Origin: Actinomycetota bacterium
GTDB taxonomy: Bacteria; Cyanobacteriota; Vampirovibrionia; Obscuribacterales; Obscuribacteraceae
Reading direction: 5' to 3'
Assembly (NCBI GenBank): GCA_903970355.1
Contig: CAJCIF010000242.1
Span: 1 to 6,953 of the forward strand
Length of the DNA stretch: 6,953 bases
Part shown: positions 5,500 through 6,953 of the stretch, piece after piece
How the letters are laid out: every line of letters begins with the position of its first letter
Position numbering within the stretch: position 1 is the stretch's first letter
Notes under the pieces: generated by a model
Told to the model about the DNA's origin: nothing
The model's database searches: none
The model's input: only the letters and a program-made list of their open reading frames with translations
Program-made: the position numbers and the translations under genes

Positions 5500-5555
5500 G
5501 AGCAAGCCCCTCGCTAAGGGGAGCATCAGCCGCCCGATTTAGCCGTATGGCGTTT
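5500..5555 (+). repeat. Diverged partial tandem copy of tRNA-Thr(GGU) in the tuf leader
   Basis: Starting 59 nt after the D-stem 3' strand of the tRNA, the leader repeats the pattern GAGCA, C-run, 7-nt loop ending TAA, G-run, AG, TCA. Aligning 5500-5528 with 5441-5468 gives 23 identical bases with three single-base gaps. In the same register CGATT of the T arm recurs (5535-5539 against 5475-5479), followed by CGT-ATGG resembling CGTCATGG of the acceptor 3' strand. The anticodon arm survives as CCCC-TCGCTAA-GGGG, while the 5' acceptor and the T stem are lost, so it cannot be a working tRNA. It may be a decayed duplication or a retained tRNA-like leader element. Confidence 0.5.
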
Positions 5556-5590
5556 TAGTTCGGTGAGATTTTGTCAGTACCAGTATTGTG

Positions 5591-5596
5591 AAGGAG
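5591..5596 (+). promoter_or_regulatory. Ribosome binding site of tuf
   Basis: AAGGAG lies 10 nt before the tuf ATG at 5607. A second purine-rich GGAAGG (5601-5606) abuts the start codon but is too close to act as the main site. Confidence 0.7.
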
Positions 5597-5606
5597 ATTT
5601 GGAAGG

Positions 5607-6791
5607 ATGGCCCGCCAAAAGTTTGAAAGAAACAAACCTAACGTGAACGTAGGTACCATTGGGCACGTCGATCACGGTAAAACATCTTTGACCGCTGCTA
5701 TTACGCTTGCCCTATCCAAGCAAGGCAAAGCAAAGGCCAAGAAGTATGATGAAATCGATGCGGCTCCAGAAGAGAAAGCACGTGGTATCACAATCAATAC
5801 GGCTCACGTTGAGTACCGTACTGAAAAACGCCACTACGCACACGTAGATTGCCCAGGCCACGCTGATTATGTGAAAAACATGATCACCGGTGCCGCTCAG
5901 ATGGATGGCGCAATTCTCGTCATCTCCGCTTCTGACGGTCCGATGCCCCAAACCCGTGAACACATTCTGCTTGCTCGTCAGGTAGGTGTGCCGCACATCG
6001 TTGTGTTCTTAAACAAGTGCGACATGGTAGACGATCCGGAATTGCTGGATCTCGTCGAACTGGAAGCACGCGAATTGCTGAGCAAATATCAATTCCCGGG
6101 CGACACCATTCCGTTCATCCGAGGCAGCGCCTTGAAAGCTTTGGAAGGCGATGCTGCAATGGAAAAGCAAGTTCTCGAGCTCATGAAAGCAGTCGACGAC
6201 AACATTCCGACACCAGTACGCGCAATCGACAAACCATTCTTGCTCGCTGTTGAAGACGTATTCAGTATCACCGGTCGTGGTACCGTCGCAACAGGCAGAG
6301 TTGAGCGTGGTCAAGTCAAAGTTGGTGACGAAGTTGAAATCATCGGTTTGCAAGAAACTCGCAAAACCGTTGTAACCGGAATCGAAATGTACCAGAAGAC
6401 ACTTGATGAAGGTATTGCCGGAGACAACGTTGGTGTTCTCTTGAGAGGGATCGACAAGACCATGATTGAACGTGGTCAAGTTATCGCCAAGCCTGGTTCA
6501 ATCAAACCGCATACAAAGTTCAAAGCTGAAGTATACGTTTTGAGCAAAGAAGAAGGTGGACGTCACACTCCATTCTTCCCTGGCTACAGACCACAGTTTT
6601 ACATCCGCACCACAGACGTGACCGGCAGCATCCAGCTTCCGGAAGGCGTTGAAATGGTTATGCCTGGCGACAACGTTGCCATGGAAGTAGAGTTGATTCA
6701 GCCGGTTGCCGTTGAAGAAGGAATGCGTTTCGCCATTCGTGAAGGCGGACGTACTGTAGGAGCTGGTGTCGTTTCGAACATCATCCTTTAA
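5607..6791 (+). CDS. tuf: Translation elongation factor Tu
   Basis: EF-Tu is the cytoplasmic GTPase that carries aminoacyl-tRNA to the ribosomal A site. The 394 residues comprise the G domain (about 1-205) and two beta-barrel domains (about 210-300 and 302-394). The G motifs are intact: GHVDHGKT (19-26), RGITI (59-63), DCPGH (81-85, with catalytic H85), NKCD (136-139) and SAL (174-176). Q125 and A376 keep the residues typical of kirromycin-sensitive EF-Tu. Domain 1 resembles cyanobacterial/plastid proteins, but the region after SALKALEG is short, lacking their insertion. It starts at ATG 5607 behind AAGGAG, 111 nt after tRNA-Thr(GGU), and ends in an intrinsic terminator. It is most likely co-transcribed with the three tRNAs, and the leader may add regulation. 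Whether a second tuf copy exists elsewhere cannot be seen here. Confidence 0.98.
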   Translation: MARQKFERNKPNVNVGTIGHVDHGKTSLTAAITLALSKQGKAKAKKYDEIDAAPEEKARGITINTAHVEYRTEKRHYAHVDCPGHADYVKNMITGAAQMDGAILVISASDGPMPQTREHILLARQVGVPHIVVFLNKCDMVDDPELLDLVELEARELLSKYQFPGDTIPFIRGSALKALEGDAAMEKQVLELMKAVDDNIPTPVRAIDKPFLLAVEDVFSITGRGTVATGRVERGQVKVGDEVEIIGLQETRKTVVTGIEMYQKTLDEGIAGDNVGVLLRGIDKTMIERGQVIAKPGSIKPHTKFKAEVYVLSKEEGGRHTPFFPGYRPQFYIRTTDVTGSIQLPEGVEMVMPGDNVAMEVELIQPVAVEEGMRFAIREGGRTVGAGVVSNIIL

Positions 6792-6833
6792 GTAACCGCA
6801 CCCAGGAAATAGATTCAAATACGACCTGCATTT

Positions 6834-6889
6834 AAAACGATGGAAACGTGCATTGCCCGGCAATGATTTCGCACTTCCATCGTTTTTTT
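6834..6889 (+). terminator. Rho-independent terminator after tuf
   Basis: AAAACGATGGAA (6834-6845) pairs with TTCCATCGTTTT (6875-6886) over 12 bp, and the T-run 6883-6889 follows. Inside the stem GTGC (6848-6851) can pair with GCAC (6871-6874) and CATTG with CAATG (6851-6855 with 6861-6865), giving a tall nested hairpin. It lies 42 nt past the tuf stop and should end the tRNA-tuf transcript. Confidence 0.9.
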
Positions 6890-6953
6890 GTTGGCGAACC
6901 GTAAGTGGAGAATGCCAATTCGAAAAGAACCAGAGCTTTTAAAAATAAACGTC

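Noticed and set aside
6912..6953. Possible start of a downstream gene (MPIRKEPELLKINV, open to the edge)
   Set aside because: GGAG lies only 1 nt before the ATG, and 14 codons are too few to judge.

Overview
The window is bacterial chromosome with a compact core-gene layout. No phage, transposon, integron or CRISPR signature is visible. The EF-Tu domain 1 (the stretch [20 protein letters not shown] through [10 protein letters not shown]) reads like the cyanobacterial/plastid branch, but the protein lacks the domain-1 insertion that makes those EF-Tus about 409 residues long. Together with moderate GC, a selA gene and a long Pro/Gln-rich coiled-coil protein, I lean towards a non-photosynthetic relative of Cyanobacteria (Vampirovibrionia/Melainabacteria, for example the Obscuribacterales). 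This placement is inferred from recall of family sequences, not from a search.

Left part (1-1870): the 3' portion of a large gene for a helical, coiled-coil, Pro/Gln-rich protein of unknown function runs off the left edge. It converges tail-to-tail, with 4 nt between stop codons, on a small single-pass membrane protein gene. Both stop codons lie inside one perfect 10-bp inverted repeat.

Middle (1870-4087): selA (selenocysteine synthase, minus strand) sits upstream of the small membrane gene and could share its transcript. It diverges from a small helix-turn-helix protein gene, which in turn converges, again 4 nt apart, on a possible small two-helix membrane protein gene. No selB, selC or selD is in view.

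Right part (4088-6953): this is a translation-apparatus block on the plus strand. rlmB (23S rRNA Gm2251 methyltransferase) is followed by a strong promoter and then tRNA-Thr(UGU), tRNA-Tyr(GUA), a 218-nt spacer, tRNA-Thr(GGU), a structured leader, tuf (EF-Tu) and a long intrinsic terminator. The order matches the E. coli thrU-tyrU-glyT-thrT-tufB operon except that no tRNA-Gly is present. Products of the block work together: tRNAs are charged and delivered to the ribosome by EF-Tu, while RlmB modifies the P-loop of 23S rRNA.

The most unusual signal is in the tuf leader. Positions 5500 to about 5555 resemble a diverged tandem copy of the 3' two-thirds of the adjacent tRNA-Thr(GGU), with an intact anticodon-arm-like hairpin. 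I did not find a clear new defence or mobile system here.
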